From contig NZ_BAFP01000120.1 of the NCBI RefSeq assembly GCF_000308455.1, forward strand, positions 1 through 53,500: DNA of 53,500 bases, written 5' to 3'. The notes under the pieces are model-generated. The model worked only from the letters and a program-made list of their open reading frames with translations. It did not search any database and was not told where the DNA came from. The DNA comes from Nocardia abscessus NBRC 100374 (GTDB lineage Bacteria > Actinomycetota > Actinomycetes > Mycobacteriales > Mycobacteriaceae). The position numbers and the translations under genes are program-made. Below, piece after piece: positions 42,815 to 51,265 of this stretch (positions within the stretch are counted from its first letter, which is position 1; each line of letters starts with the position of its first letter).

Positions 42815-43969
42815 GTGAAAAGCGTTCTCTCCGAACGTAAGACGCTTCACCCCAAAGACCTCGAACGGCGCGAATTGTCCGCGGAAGCGGGCCGGTCGGT
42901 GCGCGAGCTCGCCAGAGAGATCTCCGCCACAATCGACCTCCTCCCCGATCCGGCCGCCGCCGCGCGCACCCTCACGGATCCGGCGCTCATCGAGCGGATC
43001 GATGCCGGCGTCGCGGAACTGCCTGCCGAGGTGCGCCACACCATGCGCCCACCCGCCACCACGGCCGGAGCCACCGTCGTCGGTCGCCTTCCGTTGCAGG
43101 ACAACGAATTAGGGCATACCCCGCCGAGCTGGCGGGAGGCGGCGCGCTGGAGCGGTGATCCGGCGCTGCGCGCGCACTCGTTCGAACTCGACCTGGCCAT
43201 GCTGCTGCTCGCGCGCAGCGCGGGTGAGCCGTTCGGTTGGCAGGGGCAGCAGGAGGGACGGCTGGTCAACAACATCGTTCCCGCGGCCGGTCACGAGCAC
43301 GAACAGTCCGGCGCCAGTAGCAAAGTTCTGCTGAGCCCGCACACCGAGGACGCCTTCCACCCGCGGCGCGCGCATCTGCTGATGCTCGGCTGCCTGCGCA
43401 ATCCGGACCTGGTCGGCACCACCGTCTCGTCGGTGCGCCGGATCGAGCTCGCGACCCGGCAGCGTGAATTGCTCAGTACGCCCGCACTGCCGATCCTGCC
43501 CGACGTCTCCTACGGCGCCGGGCACGAAACCTACTCCGCCGCACCGATTCCGACTCTCTGGAGCGCCGCGGGTCCGGACCAGCAGACCCTGCGCTACGAT
43601 CCGGCATACACCCCGTTGGCGCAGGCAGGCCCCGAATTCCGCGCCGCCTACGAACAACTCACCGCGGAGCTCGAACGCGTCAGTGTCACCGCCGTGCTCT
43701 CCCCCGGCGAGCTGTTGCTGGTGGACAACGACGTCGCGGTGCACGGCCGGGTGCCGTTCACCGCGCGGTACGACGGCACCGACCGGTGGCTCAAGCGAGT
43801 GAACATCCGGCTTCCGGAACGACGGCGGCGGACCGAGGAAGCCGACGAGAATGGCTACGGGCAACAAATCGTGGCCCCGTTCCGAGCGGCGGACACCCTG
43901 CCGGTCGAGAGCGGCACTCATGAGCGGGATGCAGTACGACATGATCGAGGACCCTTTGAGCACGCGTGA
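42815..43969 (+). CDS. Fe(II)/2-oxoglutarate oxygenase, VioC/clavaminate-synthase family
   Basis: 384 residues. Iron ligands H176 and E178 (SPHTEDAFHPRRAH) and H310 (NDVAVHGRVPF), with the 2-oxoglutarate arginine R324 in YDGTDRWLKRVNIR. The H-x-E and the 14-residue His-to-Arg spacing are those of VioC/OrfP/AsnO-type amino acid beta-hydroxylases. The substrate is unknown; hydroxylating an aspartyl, diaminopropionyl or similar unit would add a metal-binding oxygen. The open frame extends to TTG 42731, but that lies inside the iron box, so GTG 42815 with AGAAGGG 7 nt upstream is the start. First gene of the putative metallophore operon; its end overlaps the next gene. Confidence 0.88.
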   Translation: MKSVLSERKTLHPKDLERRELSAEAGRSVRELAREISATIDLLPDPAAAARTLTDPALIERIDAGVAELPAEVRHTMRPPATTAGATVVGRLPLQDNELGHTPPSWREAARWSGDPALRAHSFELDLAMLLLARSAGEPFGWQGQQEGRLVNNIVPAAGHEHEQSGASSKVLLSPHTEDAFHPRRAHLLMLGCLRNPDLVGTTVSSVRRIELATRQRELLSTPALPILPDVSYGAGHETYSAAPIPTLWSAAGPDQQTLRYDPAYTPLAQAGPEFRAAYEQLTAELERVSVTAVLSPGELLLVDNDVAVHGRVPFTARYDGTDRWLKRVNIRLPERRRRTEEADENGYGQQIVAPFRAADTLPVESGTHERDAVRHDRGPFEHA

Positions 43970-44951
43970 CCGAAGCACACCCCTGCGGGTGTTGAGCCGC
44001 AGCGACCTCGCCGACGTGCCGATCACACCGGCGGCGGTGGTGCGCGCGGTGGAAGAGGCGTATCTGGCCTTCGCGGCTGGCGATTCGGACAACCCGCGCA
44101 AGCTGAGCGTCGCGAACCCGGACGGGTGGTCGGTCGCCTACGCCATGCTCGGCCGCGACGGCCGCAGGCGCGTGGTGGCGATGAAGACCTCCTACAAGTT
44201 CGACCCGGGACACGACCGCAGTACGAAGCGGTACTACACGACCATCACGCTCTACGACGACTCCACCGGTGCGCCGATCGCGATGATGGACTGCGCGCGG
44301 GTCGGCGCGCTGCGTACCCCGGCCGTGTCGGCCCTGCTGGTGCGGGAGACCGTGCGGAGCGGCGCGGAGAGCGTCCTGCTGATCGGCACCGGAACCCAGG
44401 GCCGCAACGCGCTTCCGCATCTGCTCGCCGCGAACCCCCAGCTGCGCAAACTGATGGTCTACGGCACGCACCGCGAGGGGCTGGAAGCCGTGCACCGCGT
44501 CCTCGCCGAACACCATCCGCACGCCCTGCTCGAGACCGTGACCGATCCCCGCGAGGCGGCGGCCGCCGCCGATGTCGTGCTGGCCACCGCGGGCCCGGCC
44601 ACCGAGGTCGCGCTCGAATCCGGTGATCTGGCACCCGGTTCGGTGGCGGTGCTGGTCGGTTACGGGCTCGCGCCGTCGGCGCTGAACGACGCCGACCGGG
44701 TGATCGCGACCAGCGCCGAACAGATGGCGCTGACCGGCACCGACATGGTCGGACCCGACGGCACGCTGCGTGCGGTGGACGCCGAGCTGCCGCAGATCCT
44801 GAATCGCCGTGCGGTCGCGCGCCGCTCGGACGAGGAGCGCGTCTTCGTCTACAACAGCGGGCTCGTGCTGACCGATATCGCGGTGGCCCACGCGCTGGCC
44901 GAGCGGGCGATCGCGGAAGGCCGTGGCACGGAGGTGCCGCTGTGGGACTAG
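43920..44951 (+). CDS. SbnB-like ornithine cyclodeaminase-family dehydrogenase
   Basis: 343 residues, ornithine cyclodeaminase/mu-crystallin family, NAD-binding. The Rossmann motif is VLLIGTGTQGRNALPHL (~145-160); VAMKTSYKFDPGHDRSTKRYYTTITLYDDSTGAPIAMMDCARVGALRTPAVSALL carries the conserved Lys, Arg and Thr of the family. Paired with a SbnA-like enzyme three genes downstream, it most likely acts as SbnB: oxidative hydrolysis of N-(2-amino-2-carboxyethyl)glutamate to 2,3-diaminopropionate plus 2-oxoglutarate, or a variant on an aspartyl analogue. ATG 43920 chosen (GAGAG upstream); 43929 and 43941 are alternatives. The 50-nt overlap with the oxygenase implies coupled translation. Confidence 0.8.
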   Translation: MSGMQYDMIEDPLSTRDRSTPLRVLSRSDLADVPITPAAVVRAVEEAYLAFAAGDSDNPRKLSVANPDGWSVAYAMLGRDGRRRVVAMKTSYKFDPGHDRSTKRYYTTITLYDDSTGAPIAMMDCARVGALRTPAVSALLVRETVRSGAESVLLIGTGTQGRNALPHLLAANPQLRKLMVYGTHREGLEAVHRVLAEHHPHALLETVTDPREAAAAADVVLATAGPATEVALESGDLAPGSVAVLVGYGLAPSALNDADRVIATSAEQMALTGTDMVGPDGTLRAVDAELPQILNRRAVARRSDEERVFVYNSGLVLTDIAVAHALAERAIAEGRGTEVPLWD

Positions 44952-44967
44952 CGCACGGAGGCGACCG

Positions 44968-46344
44968 GTGGACCTAGAACACGCGAGCATCGCCATGGAA
45001 CCGAAGGCGGACGCGCACGATGCGATCGGCGCGTCCCCGATGCCCGCGCATCTCGATCCGTGGGAGCGCCGCCTGCTCGCCGATCCGTCCCTGCTGGGCG
45101 ACCTCGCCTTCGCGATGGGCGGCCCGTTCCATGTGATGTACCCGGAGCGGGTGGCGCACAACATCCGCGCCTTCCACGCCGCCTTCACCCACGCCGGCGT
45201 GCACGGCACGATCTACTACGGCAAGAAGGCGAACAAGGCCGCGTGCGTCGCGCGAGCGTGCGCGGAACACGGTGCGGGCGTGGACGTCGCCAGCGTCGGC
45301 GAGCTGACCGCCGCGCTGGCGCAGGGCGTGCGCGGCGACGAGTTCATGGTCACCGGACCGGCCAAGGCGGACGAGCTGCTCTGGCTGGCCGCCAGGCACG
45401 GTTCGCTGATCGCCGTGGACGACCTCGGTGAGCTGGGCAGACTCGCCGCGCTCACGGCGCGGGACGCGCCCGCGCGCGTGCTGATCCGCGTGCTGCCCGC
45501 GGCCTCGGCCAGCCGGTTCGGCATGACCTCCGGCGAGATCGAGGACGCGCTCGCGGTCTGCGGCAGGCACGATTCGATCCGGCTGGAGGGCTTCAGTTTC
45601 CACCTGTCCGGCTACGACGCGGTGGCGCGCGCGGAACTCGCGGGCGCGCTGATCGCCCGCTGTCTGCACGCGCGCACCCTGGGGCATCCGGCGACCACCG
45701 TGTCGATCGGTGGGGGCTTCGGCGTCGACTACGTGGCGGCGGAGGCCGCGATGGAGTTCACCGAAGGCGTGGGCAGGCAGTGGTTCCACTCCGGGAAGTC
45801 CTTCGATTCCTATTATCCGTACCACTTTCCGGCGCCGGGTGCGGCCATGCTCGCCCAGATCCTCGACCACGAGGACCTCGCCGGACGGCTGCGCGACAAC
45901 GCCGTGCGCCTGGCGATCGAACCGGGACGCGCGCTGCTCGCCCACGCGGGGTGCACCGTCTTCCGCGTCCAGGGCAGCAAGACCAGGCATGCGCACGGCA
46001 AGCCCTACCGGTTGCTCACCGTCGACGGCACCAGCCTCAGCCTCTCGGAGCAGTGGTTCGACAGCGAGTACCTGCCCGATCCGCTGCTGTGGCCCGCGCG
46101 GCCGGGCTCCGTCACACCGACCAGCGTCGGCGCGGCCACCTGCCTGGACTCCGACATGCTCAGCTGGCGCCGGGTGCCGCTGCCCCGCCCCGCCGAGGTC
46201 GGCGATCTGCTGATCTACCCGAATACCGCCGGTTATCAAATGGATTCGAACGAGTCCGCCTTTCACGACCTGCCCATCCCACCGAAAGTCGTGCTGCACG
46301 ACGCGCCCGGCGACCGCTTCCGCTGGACCCGCGACGGCAGCTGA
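44968..46344 (+). CDS. PLP group-III (DAP/ornithine-type) decarboxylase, SbnH-like
   Basis: 458 residues, alanine-racemase-like barrel plus beta domain. The PLP lysine is in TIYYGKKANKAACV (K86 or K87). GFSFHLSG, the phosphate-binding SIGGGFGVDY and EPGRALLAHAG follow in order. The C-terminal acidic/Cys motif is ATCLDSDM instead of the usual CESGD. It should decarboxylate a D- or L-amino acid centre, as SbnH does on citryl-diaminopropionate, converting a diaminopropionate unit into an ethylenediamine unit. GTG 44968 has GGAGG 7 nt upstream; it follows SbnB by 16 nt. Confidence 0.85.
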   Translation: MDLEHASIAMEPKADAHDAIGASPMPAHLDPWERRLLADPSLLGDLAFAMGGPFHVMYPERVAHNIRAFHAAFTHAGVHGTIYYGKKANKAACVARACAEHGAGVDVASVGELTAALAQGVRGDEFMVTGPAKADELLWLAARHGSLIAVDDLGELGRLAALTARDAPARVLIRVLPAASASRFGMTSGEIEDALAVCGRHDSIRLEGFSFHLSGYDAVARAELAGALIARCLHARTLGHPATTVSIGGGFGVDYVAAEAAMEFTEGVGRQWFHSGKSFDSYYPYHFPAPGAAMLAQILDHEDLAGRLRDNAVRLAIEPGRALLAHAGCTVFRVQGSKTRHAHGKPYRLLTVDGTSLSLSEQWFDSEYLPDPLLWPARPGSVTPTSVGAATCLDSDMLSWRRVPLPRPAEVGDLLIYPNTAGYQMDSNESAFHDLPIPPKVVLHDAPGDRFRWTRDGS

Positions 46345-46378
46345 GCCCGACTTCCCCGACACGAACCAGGAGATAGCA

Positions 46379-47410
46379 ATGCCGCTCGTCACGCGCGTGA
46401 CGGATCTGATCGGTCGCACGCCGCTGTTCGAGCTCGCGGCCACCGCGACAGGCACCCGCTTATTACTGAAACTCGAGCAGTTCAACCCGACCGGCGCGGC
46501 CAAGATCCGGATGGCGCGCGAGATGGTGCTCGACGCCGAGCGTCGCGGTTTGCTGCGCAGTGGCGGACATATCATCGAGTCCACGTCCGGGAACACCGGG
46601 CTCGGCCTCGCGGTAGTTGCCGCCGAACGTGGGTATCGCTTCACCGCAGTGGTCGACCATCACGCATGTAAGGACAAACTGCGCGCGATGCGGGCAATGG
46701 GTGCGGAACTGGTGTACGTCGCCGACGAGGGCGACGACAACCTGGCCACCTCGGCACGGGAGGACCTCGCCGAGGCGATGGCGGCCGAGCGCGACGACGC
46801 GTTCTTCACCGAACAGCACAACAACGACGCCAACGCGGTGGGCTACTACGCGGTGGCCGAGGAATTGCTCGAAGACGTCGAGCGGGTCGACATCCTGCTC
46901 TCGGCGGTGGGTACCGGCGGTTCGCTGTTCGGCACCGCCACCCGGCTGCGCCAGCTCGGCTGCGTCCCCTACGTGATCGGCGTCGAGCCGGTCGGCTCGA
47001 TCGCCTTCGGCGGGCCGGGCGGCCCGTACTGGCAGTCGGGCACCGGCACCCCGTCGGGGGCCACCATCGGTACGGCGGTGGACTACTCGCTGCTGGACGA
47101 AGGCGTCAAGGTCACCGACGTCGCGGCGTTCGCGACCGCGCGCGCCGTGGCGGCCGAACTGGGCCTGATGATCGGCGGCTCGGCGGGCGGGTCGGTGCAC
47201 GCCGCGCTCACCCGGCTCGAGGAGTTCCCGCCGGGCTCCACCGTGGTCACCATCGTGTGCGACGGCGGGGAGAAGTACTTGGACACGGTGTTCGACGACG
47301 AATGGATGATCGAACGCGACCTGCTCGACGCCGCTGCCGAACGCGAGGTCGCGGACATGCTGCGGCGCTACACGCCCGCCGCCCGGAACACATTGGTGGA
47401 GGTGCGGTGA
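46379..47410 (+). CDS. SbnA-like PLP synthase (cysteine synthase family)
   Basis: 343 residues, fold-type II. The PLP lysine is K42 in NPTGAAKIRMA, where housekeeping cysteine synthases have NPGGSxKDR. STSGNTGLGLAVVA and GTGGSLFGTA bind PLP phosphate; GGSAGGSVHAAL and VTIVCDGGEKYLDTVFDDEWM match the SbnA/VioB-type C-terminus. SbnA condenses O-phosphoserine and glutamate to N-(2-amino-2-carboxyethyl)glutamate, the precursor processed by SbnB. The altered active-site loop may mean a different amine partner. AGGAGA precedes ATG 46379. CBS domains are absent, unlike the cbs gene at 9242. Confidence 0.85.
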   Translation: MPLVTRVTDLIGRTPLFELAATATGTRLLLKLEQFNPTGAAKIRMAREMVLDAERRGLLRSGGHIIESTSGNTGLGLAVVAAERGYRFTAVVDHHACKDKLRAMRAMGAELVYVADEGDDNLATSAREDLAEAMAAERDDAFFTEQHNNDANAVGYYAVAEELLEDVERVDILLSAVGTGGSLFGTATRLRQLGCVPYVIGVEPVGSIAFGGPGGPYWQSGTGTPSGATIGTAVDYSLLDEGVKVTDVAAFATARAVAAELGLMIGGSAGGSVHAALTRLEEFPPGSTVVTIVCDGGEKYLDTVFDDEWMIERDLLDAAAEREVADMLRRYTPAARNTLVEVR

Positions 47411-47483
47411 GTCCCGGACGCTCGTACGGCGCGGCGCTGCCCCCGCGCGGGGCGACCCGCACGCCATCTGCGAAGGAGGACCG

Positions 47484-48887
47484 GTGATCTTGACGAGCTT
47501 CCGCGGCGACGGCGGGCGGCTCACCGCCCTCGCGACGCCGATCGCACTGACCCAGCTGGCCCAGATCGCGGTTTCCACCACCAACATCGCGCTGATGGGC
47601 ACGCTCGGCGTGCGGCAGGTGGCCGCGGGCGGGCTGGCGATCGTGCTGTTCAACCAGATCCGCACCATGTGCGTCGGGTTGATCACCGGCAGCGGCAACC
47701 AGATCGCCACCGCGGTGAGCGCGGCGGGCAAGCGCGGCGACTCCCCGGATCCCGAGATCCGCGAGCTGCTGCGGTCGAGCTTCGCGATCGCCACCGTCGC
47801 CGGGCTCGTCGGCGGCGCGTTGCTGATCGGGCTCGGCTGGGTGCTGCCCTGGCTCGGGCAGGACCCCGGAGTGCTCGCCGACGCCCGTCCGCTGATGGTG
47901 GCGCTCGCGCCCGGCCTGCTGCCCTGCCTGTGGTTCCAGGTGCTGCGCCAGTACACCGTGGGCATGCAGCGCCCGCAGGCGCTGTTGCTGGTGACGCTGG
48001 GTTCGGTGGTACTGAACCTGCTGCTGGCCCTCGGCTTCATCCACGGCAAGGCCGGACTGCCCGAACTCGGACTCACCGGTATCGGCGTCGCCACCTCGCT
48101 GGTGTTCCTGATCACCTTCGGCGTGTTCTGGGCGATGGTGTGGCGCGACCAGGAACTCGGCCGAACGCTTCCGATGACCCCGCTGCCGGTGCGCTGGACG
48201 ACGATTCGCGCCGAGTTGAAGCTGGGCACGCCGATCGCGCTGACCTACGGCTCCGAGGCGGGCATGTTCTCGGTGCTCGCCCTCGTCATGGGCAGCATCG
48301 GACCGGCGGCGCTGGCCGCGCACAACGTCGTCTACCAGATCATCTACATCGTCTTCCAGGTCGCGATCGGCCTGTCGCACGGAGCGTCGATCCTGGTCAG
48401 CCACGCGGTGGCCCGGGACGAGCACCCGCACGCCCGCGCGCTGGCCTGGCTCGCGCTGCGCCATGCCGCGGTGATCGCTGCGGTGACGGCCGCGGTGTAC
48501 GTGGTCGCGCCGGACCTGGTGCTGCGCCCGTTCCTGGAGTCGTCGGACACCGACACCCTCCGGGTCGCGCACACTCTGCTGCTGATCGGCATCGTGCTGC
48601 AGTTCTTCGACGCCGCCCAGAACATCGGCACCGGCCTGCTGCGCGGCCTCAAGGCGACCAACGCGGGCTTCCGGCTGTCGCTGATCGGCTACTGGGGCGT
48701 CGGCCTGCCGGTCGCCCTGCTGCTGGCCTACCCGGCCGGCCTCGGCGCCGCAGGCGTCTGGTGGGGCCTCACCGCGGGCCTGGCCACCACCGCGGTCCTC
48801 ATGCTGCGCCGCTACTTCGCGCTGCTCGACGGCATGGAGCGGGACCGCCCGCGCCTGCTCCCGGAAACCCTCACCACCCCGAGCTGA
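47484..48887 (+). CDS. MATE-family efflux transporter
   Basis: 467 residues, about 12 transmembrane helices in two homologous halves (TPIALTQLAQIAVSTTNIALMGTLG... and GTPIALTYGSEAGMFSVLALVMGSIG). The family features AAGGLAIVLFNQI and ALAAHNVVYQIIYIVFQVAIGLSHGASILVSHAVA are present. It exports small organic molecules using H+ or Na+ gradients. GTG 47484 has AAGGAGGA just upstream, 73 nt after the SbnA-like gene. In this operon it is the obvious candidate to secrete the finished chelator. Confidence 0.92.
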   Translation: MILTSFRGDGGRLTALATPIALTQLAQIAVSTTNIALMGTLGVRQVAAGGLAIVLFNQIRTMCVGLITGSGNQIATAVSAAGKRGDSPDPEIRELLRSSFAIATVAGLVGGALLIGLGWVLPWLGQDPGVLADARPLMVALAPGLLPCLWFQVLRQYTVGMQRPQALLLVTLGSVVLNLLLALGFIHGKAGLPELGLTGIGVATSLVFLITFGVFWAMVWRDQELGRTLPMTPLPVRWTTIRAELKLGTPIALTYGSEAGMFSVLALVMGSIGPAALAAHNVVYQIIYIVFQVAIGLSHGASILVSHAVARDEHPHARALAWLALRHAAVIAAVTAAVYVVAPDLVLRPFLESSDTDTLRVAHTLLLIGIVLQFFDAAQNIGTGLLRGLKATNAGFRLSLIGYWGVGLPVALLLAYPAGLGAAGVWWGLTAGLATTAVLMLRRYFALLDGMERDRPRLLPETLTTPS

Positions 48888-49059
48888 CCGGGTCGCGGAC
48901 GCGTCGTACGCCATCGTGCGGCGCGGTCCCGTGGCCCCGCCCGCCGCGCGGCGAGTTCATCGACCATGTCCGCGAAATGCCGCGCGTCACGTAGCGTTGA
49001 GGTGTCGTCGGACTGAGATGGCGCGTGCGATTCGCAGCCCTCGGATCGGGAGGTGCCAG

Positions 49060-50148
49060 GTGCTGAGCGTGTTCTCCTCACCGGGACATTACGTGCAGGG
49101 CCGGGACGCCACCGCCGCGCTCGGCGCCGAGATGACCCGGCTCGGCATCGGCGGACCGGTGCTCATCGTGTGCGGCTCCAGCGCTTTCCGGCTGCTCGCC
49201 GGCACCTGGGAGCGCACGCTGACAGATGCGAAGATCGCCTATTCGATCCACCTGTCCGGCGGGGAATGCAGCAGGGCGGAGATCGCCCGGATCGCCCATG
49301 CCGTCGAAGAGACCGGCAGCACGGTCGTCCTCGGCGCGGGCGGCGGCAAGGTGCTCGACGCCGCGCGCGCGGTCGCCGACGATCTCGACCTGCCGATGAT
49401 CAGCTGCCCGAGCACCGCCTCCAGCGACGCGCCGTGCAGCGCGTTGTCGGTGATCTACACCGAGGCGGGCGAGTTCGAGGCGTACCAGCTGGTCCGGCGG
49501 AATCCGGCGCTGGTGCTGGTGGACACCTCGGTCGTCGCGCAGGCACCGGCCAGGCTGCTCGCCGCGGGCATGGGCGATGCCCTGGCCACCTGGTTCGAGG
49601 CGCGCACGTGCAGCGTCGCGCAGGTGCGCAACATGCGCGGCGGCGCGTCCACGCGCAGCGCCACCGCGCTGGCCGAACTGTGTTACCGCACCCTGCTCGC
49701 CGACGGCGCGCAGGCGCTGGCCGCCGTTCGCGGCCACAGCGTCACACCCGCGCTGGAGCGCGTGGTCGAGGCCAACACCCTGCTGTCGGGGCTCGGTTTC
49801 GAATCGTCCGGGCTGGCCGCCGCGCACGCGGTGCACAACGGCCTCACCGCCGCCGCACAGACCCACCCGTTCCTGCACGGCGAGAAGGTCGCCTTCGGCA
49901 CCCTCACCCAACTGGTCCTGGAAGGCGCGCCCACGTCCGAGATCGACGTGGTGGTCGATTTCTGCGCCGAGATGGGCCTGCCGACCACGCTCGCCGCATT
50001 GGGGCTGGCCGACGCCGACGACGAGACGCTCTCGGCCATCGCGCACCGGGCGACCGCTCCGGGCGAGACGATCCACAACGAACCCTTCACGGTGAACGCC
50101 GCGATGGTGGTAGACGCCCTGCGCACCGCTGACGCCCTCGGACAGTGA
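49060..50148 (+). CDS. GldA-like metal-dependent dehydrogenase
   Basis: 362 residues, glycerol-dehydrogenase branch of iron/zinc-containing alcohol dehydrogenases. The NAD motif GAGGGKVLDAARAVAD is at ~90; metal ligands are expected at the Asp of GMGDALATWFEA and the His of AAAHAVHNGL and THPFLHGEKVAFG. STASSDAPCSALSVIYTE is the GldA signature. GTG 49060 has GGGAGG 7 nt upstream; upstream ATG 48916 lacks homologous sequence. It lies 172 nt after the MATE gene on the same strand, possibly with its own promoter. It could reduce a ketone or imine, or oxidise an alcohol, in metallophore assembly. Confidence 0.8.
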   Translation: MLSVFSSPGHYVQGRDATAALGAEMTRLGIGGPVLIVCGSSAFRLLAGTWERTLTDAKIAYSIHLSGGECSRAEIARIAHAVEETGSTVVLGAGGGKVLDAARAVADDLDLPMISCPSTASSDAPCSALSVIYTEAGEFEAYQLVRRNPALVLVDTSVVAQAPARLLAAGMGDALATWFEARTCSVAQVRNMRGGASTRSATALAELCYRTLLADGAQALAAVRGHSVTPALERVVEANTLLSGLGFESSGLAAAHAVHNGLTAAAQTHPFLHGEKVAFGTLTQLVLEGAPTSEIDVVVDFCAEMGLPTTLAALGLADADDETLSAIAHRATAPGETIHNEPFTVNAAMVVDALRTADALGQ

Positions 50149-50311
50149 CGAAAACCACTCCGGCCTGCGTTTGCCCAGCGTTCGACACCGAAACCTCACC
50201 TTCCCGCAAGCGTGTCTTCATCAACCGTCGGGAAACCTGTCCGTAACCGCCGCTATCGTGGCGACGGAGCCAAGCCAATGGCGGGCAAACCGCCAGGAGG
50301 GATTCGGTCCG

Positions 50312-51265
50312 GTGTCCATCACCAGAGTCGCGGAGTACCCGCGTCCGGATCACGTGTTGTTCCACTTCAGCGACACACATCTCATCGCGGGCGACGACCC
50401 CCTGTACGGCGATGTCGACGCCGACCTGCGGTTACGCCAACTGCTCGAGCAGGCCGCGGCGAGCCGGATCCGCCCGACCGCGATCGTGTTCACCGGCGAC
50501 CTCACCGATCGGGGCGAGCCCGCCGCGTACGCCAAGCTGAAGTCGATCGTCGAGCCGTTCGCGAGAAATTTACAGGCGCCCATCGTCTGGGTCACCGGCA
50601 ACCACGACGACCGCGCCGCGCTGCGCGCCCGCCTGCTCGGCGAGTACCCCACGACATCCCCGCTGGACCGGGTGCACCTGATCGACGGGCTGCGCATCAT
50701 CTCCTTGGACACCTCGGTTCCCGGGCACCACCACGGGGAGATCTCCGACGCCCAGCTGGAGTGGCTGCGCTCGGTGCTGGCCGAGCCCGCGCCCTTCGGC
50801 ACCATCCTGGCCATGCACCATCCGCCGGTGCCGTGCGTGGTCGACCTCGCCGTCACCGTGGAACTGCGGGACCAGCGCAGGCTGGCCGACGTGCTGGACG
50901 GCAGCGACGTGCGCGCCATCCTCGCCGGACACCTCCATTTCTCCACCAGCGCGACCTTCGCGGGCATCCCGGTCTCGGTGGCGTCGGCCACCTGCTACAG
51001 CCAGGATCTCGGCGTGGCGCAGGGCGGCCTACGCGGACAGGACGGCGCGCAGGCCTTCAACTACGTGCACATCTACCCGGACACCGTGGTGCACTCGGTG
51101 GTGCCCATCGAGCGCGGCCGCACGGTCGGCGCCCCCGCCACGCCGGAGGAGGCGCAGCAGCGGCTCGCGGAGGAGGGCATCGTGATCCCGCCCGCCGCGC
51201 GCATCCCGCACGTCATGCGGCGCCCGGCGTCGACTGCGGAATCGGACGACGAGGCGGTCTACTGA
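50312..51265 (+). CDS. Cyclic nucleotide phosphodiesterase, Rv0805/CpdA type
   Basis: 317 residues, calcineurin-like metallophosphoesterase. Metal-binding blocks in order: FHFSDTHLI, VFTGDLTDRGEP, WVTGNHDDR, AMHHPPVP and ILAGHLHFST. The near-identical spacing and SVPGHHHGEISDAQLEWL match M. tuberculosis Rv0805, which hydrolyses cAMP (preferring 2',3'-cyclic nucleotides) and has envelope effects. GTG 50312 (AGGAGGG upstream, spacing rather long) gives the length of Rv0805. Its 3' end overlaps the convergent Stealth gene by 53 nt; Rv0805 and Rv0806c are neighbours too. Confidence 0.92.
   Translation: MSITRVAEYPRPDHVLFHFSDTHLIAGDDPLYGDVDADLRLRQLLEQAAASRIRPTAIVFTGDLTDRGEPAAYAKLKSIVEPFARNLQAPIVWVTGNHDDRAALRARLLGEYPTTSPLDRVHLIDGLRIISLDTSVPGHHHGEISDAQLEWLRSVLAEPAPFGTILAMHHPPVPCVVDLAVTVELRDQRRLADVLDGSDVRAILAGHLHFSTSATFAGIPVSVASATCYSQDLGVAQGGLRGQDGAQAFNYVHIYPDTVVHSVVPIERGRTVGAPATPEEAQQRLAEEGIVIPPAARIPHVMRRPASTAESDDEAVY

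Noticed and set aside
42815..47410. Viomycin/capreomycin-type antibiotic cluster (VioB, VioK, VioC families all represented)
   Set aside because: No NRPS, capreomycidine synthase or resistance gene adjoins it, and the operon has iron boxes and a dedicated importer.
46379..47410. Housekeeping cysteine synthase (cysK/cysM)
   Set aside because: The active-site loop differs (NPTGAAKIR), and it sits in an operon with a SbnB-like gene and a decarboxylase.
46463..48914. Long minus-strand open frames across the SbnA-like and MATE genes
   Set aside because: Antisense shadows; the plus-strand proteins carry full family motifs.
42815..50148. Staphyloferrin B-type (sbn) siderophore cluster
   Set aside because: No IucA/IucC-type synthetases or citrate synthase are present, so the final assembly must differ.
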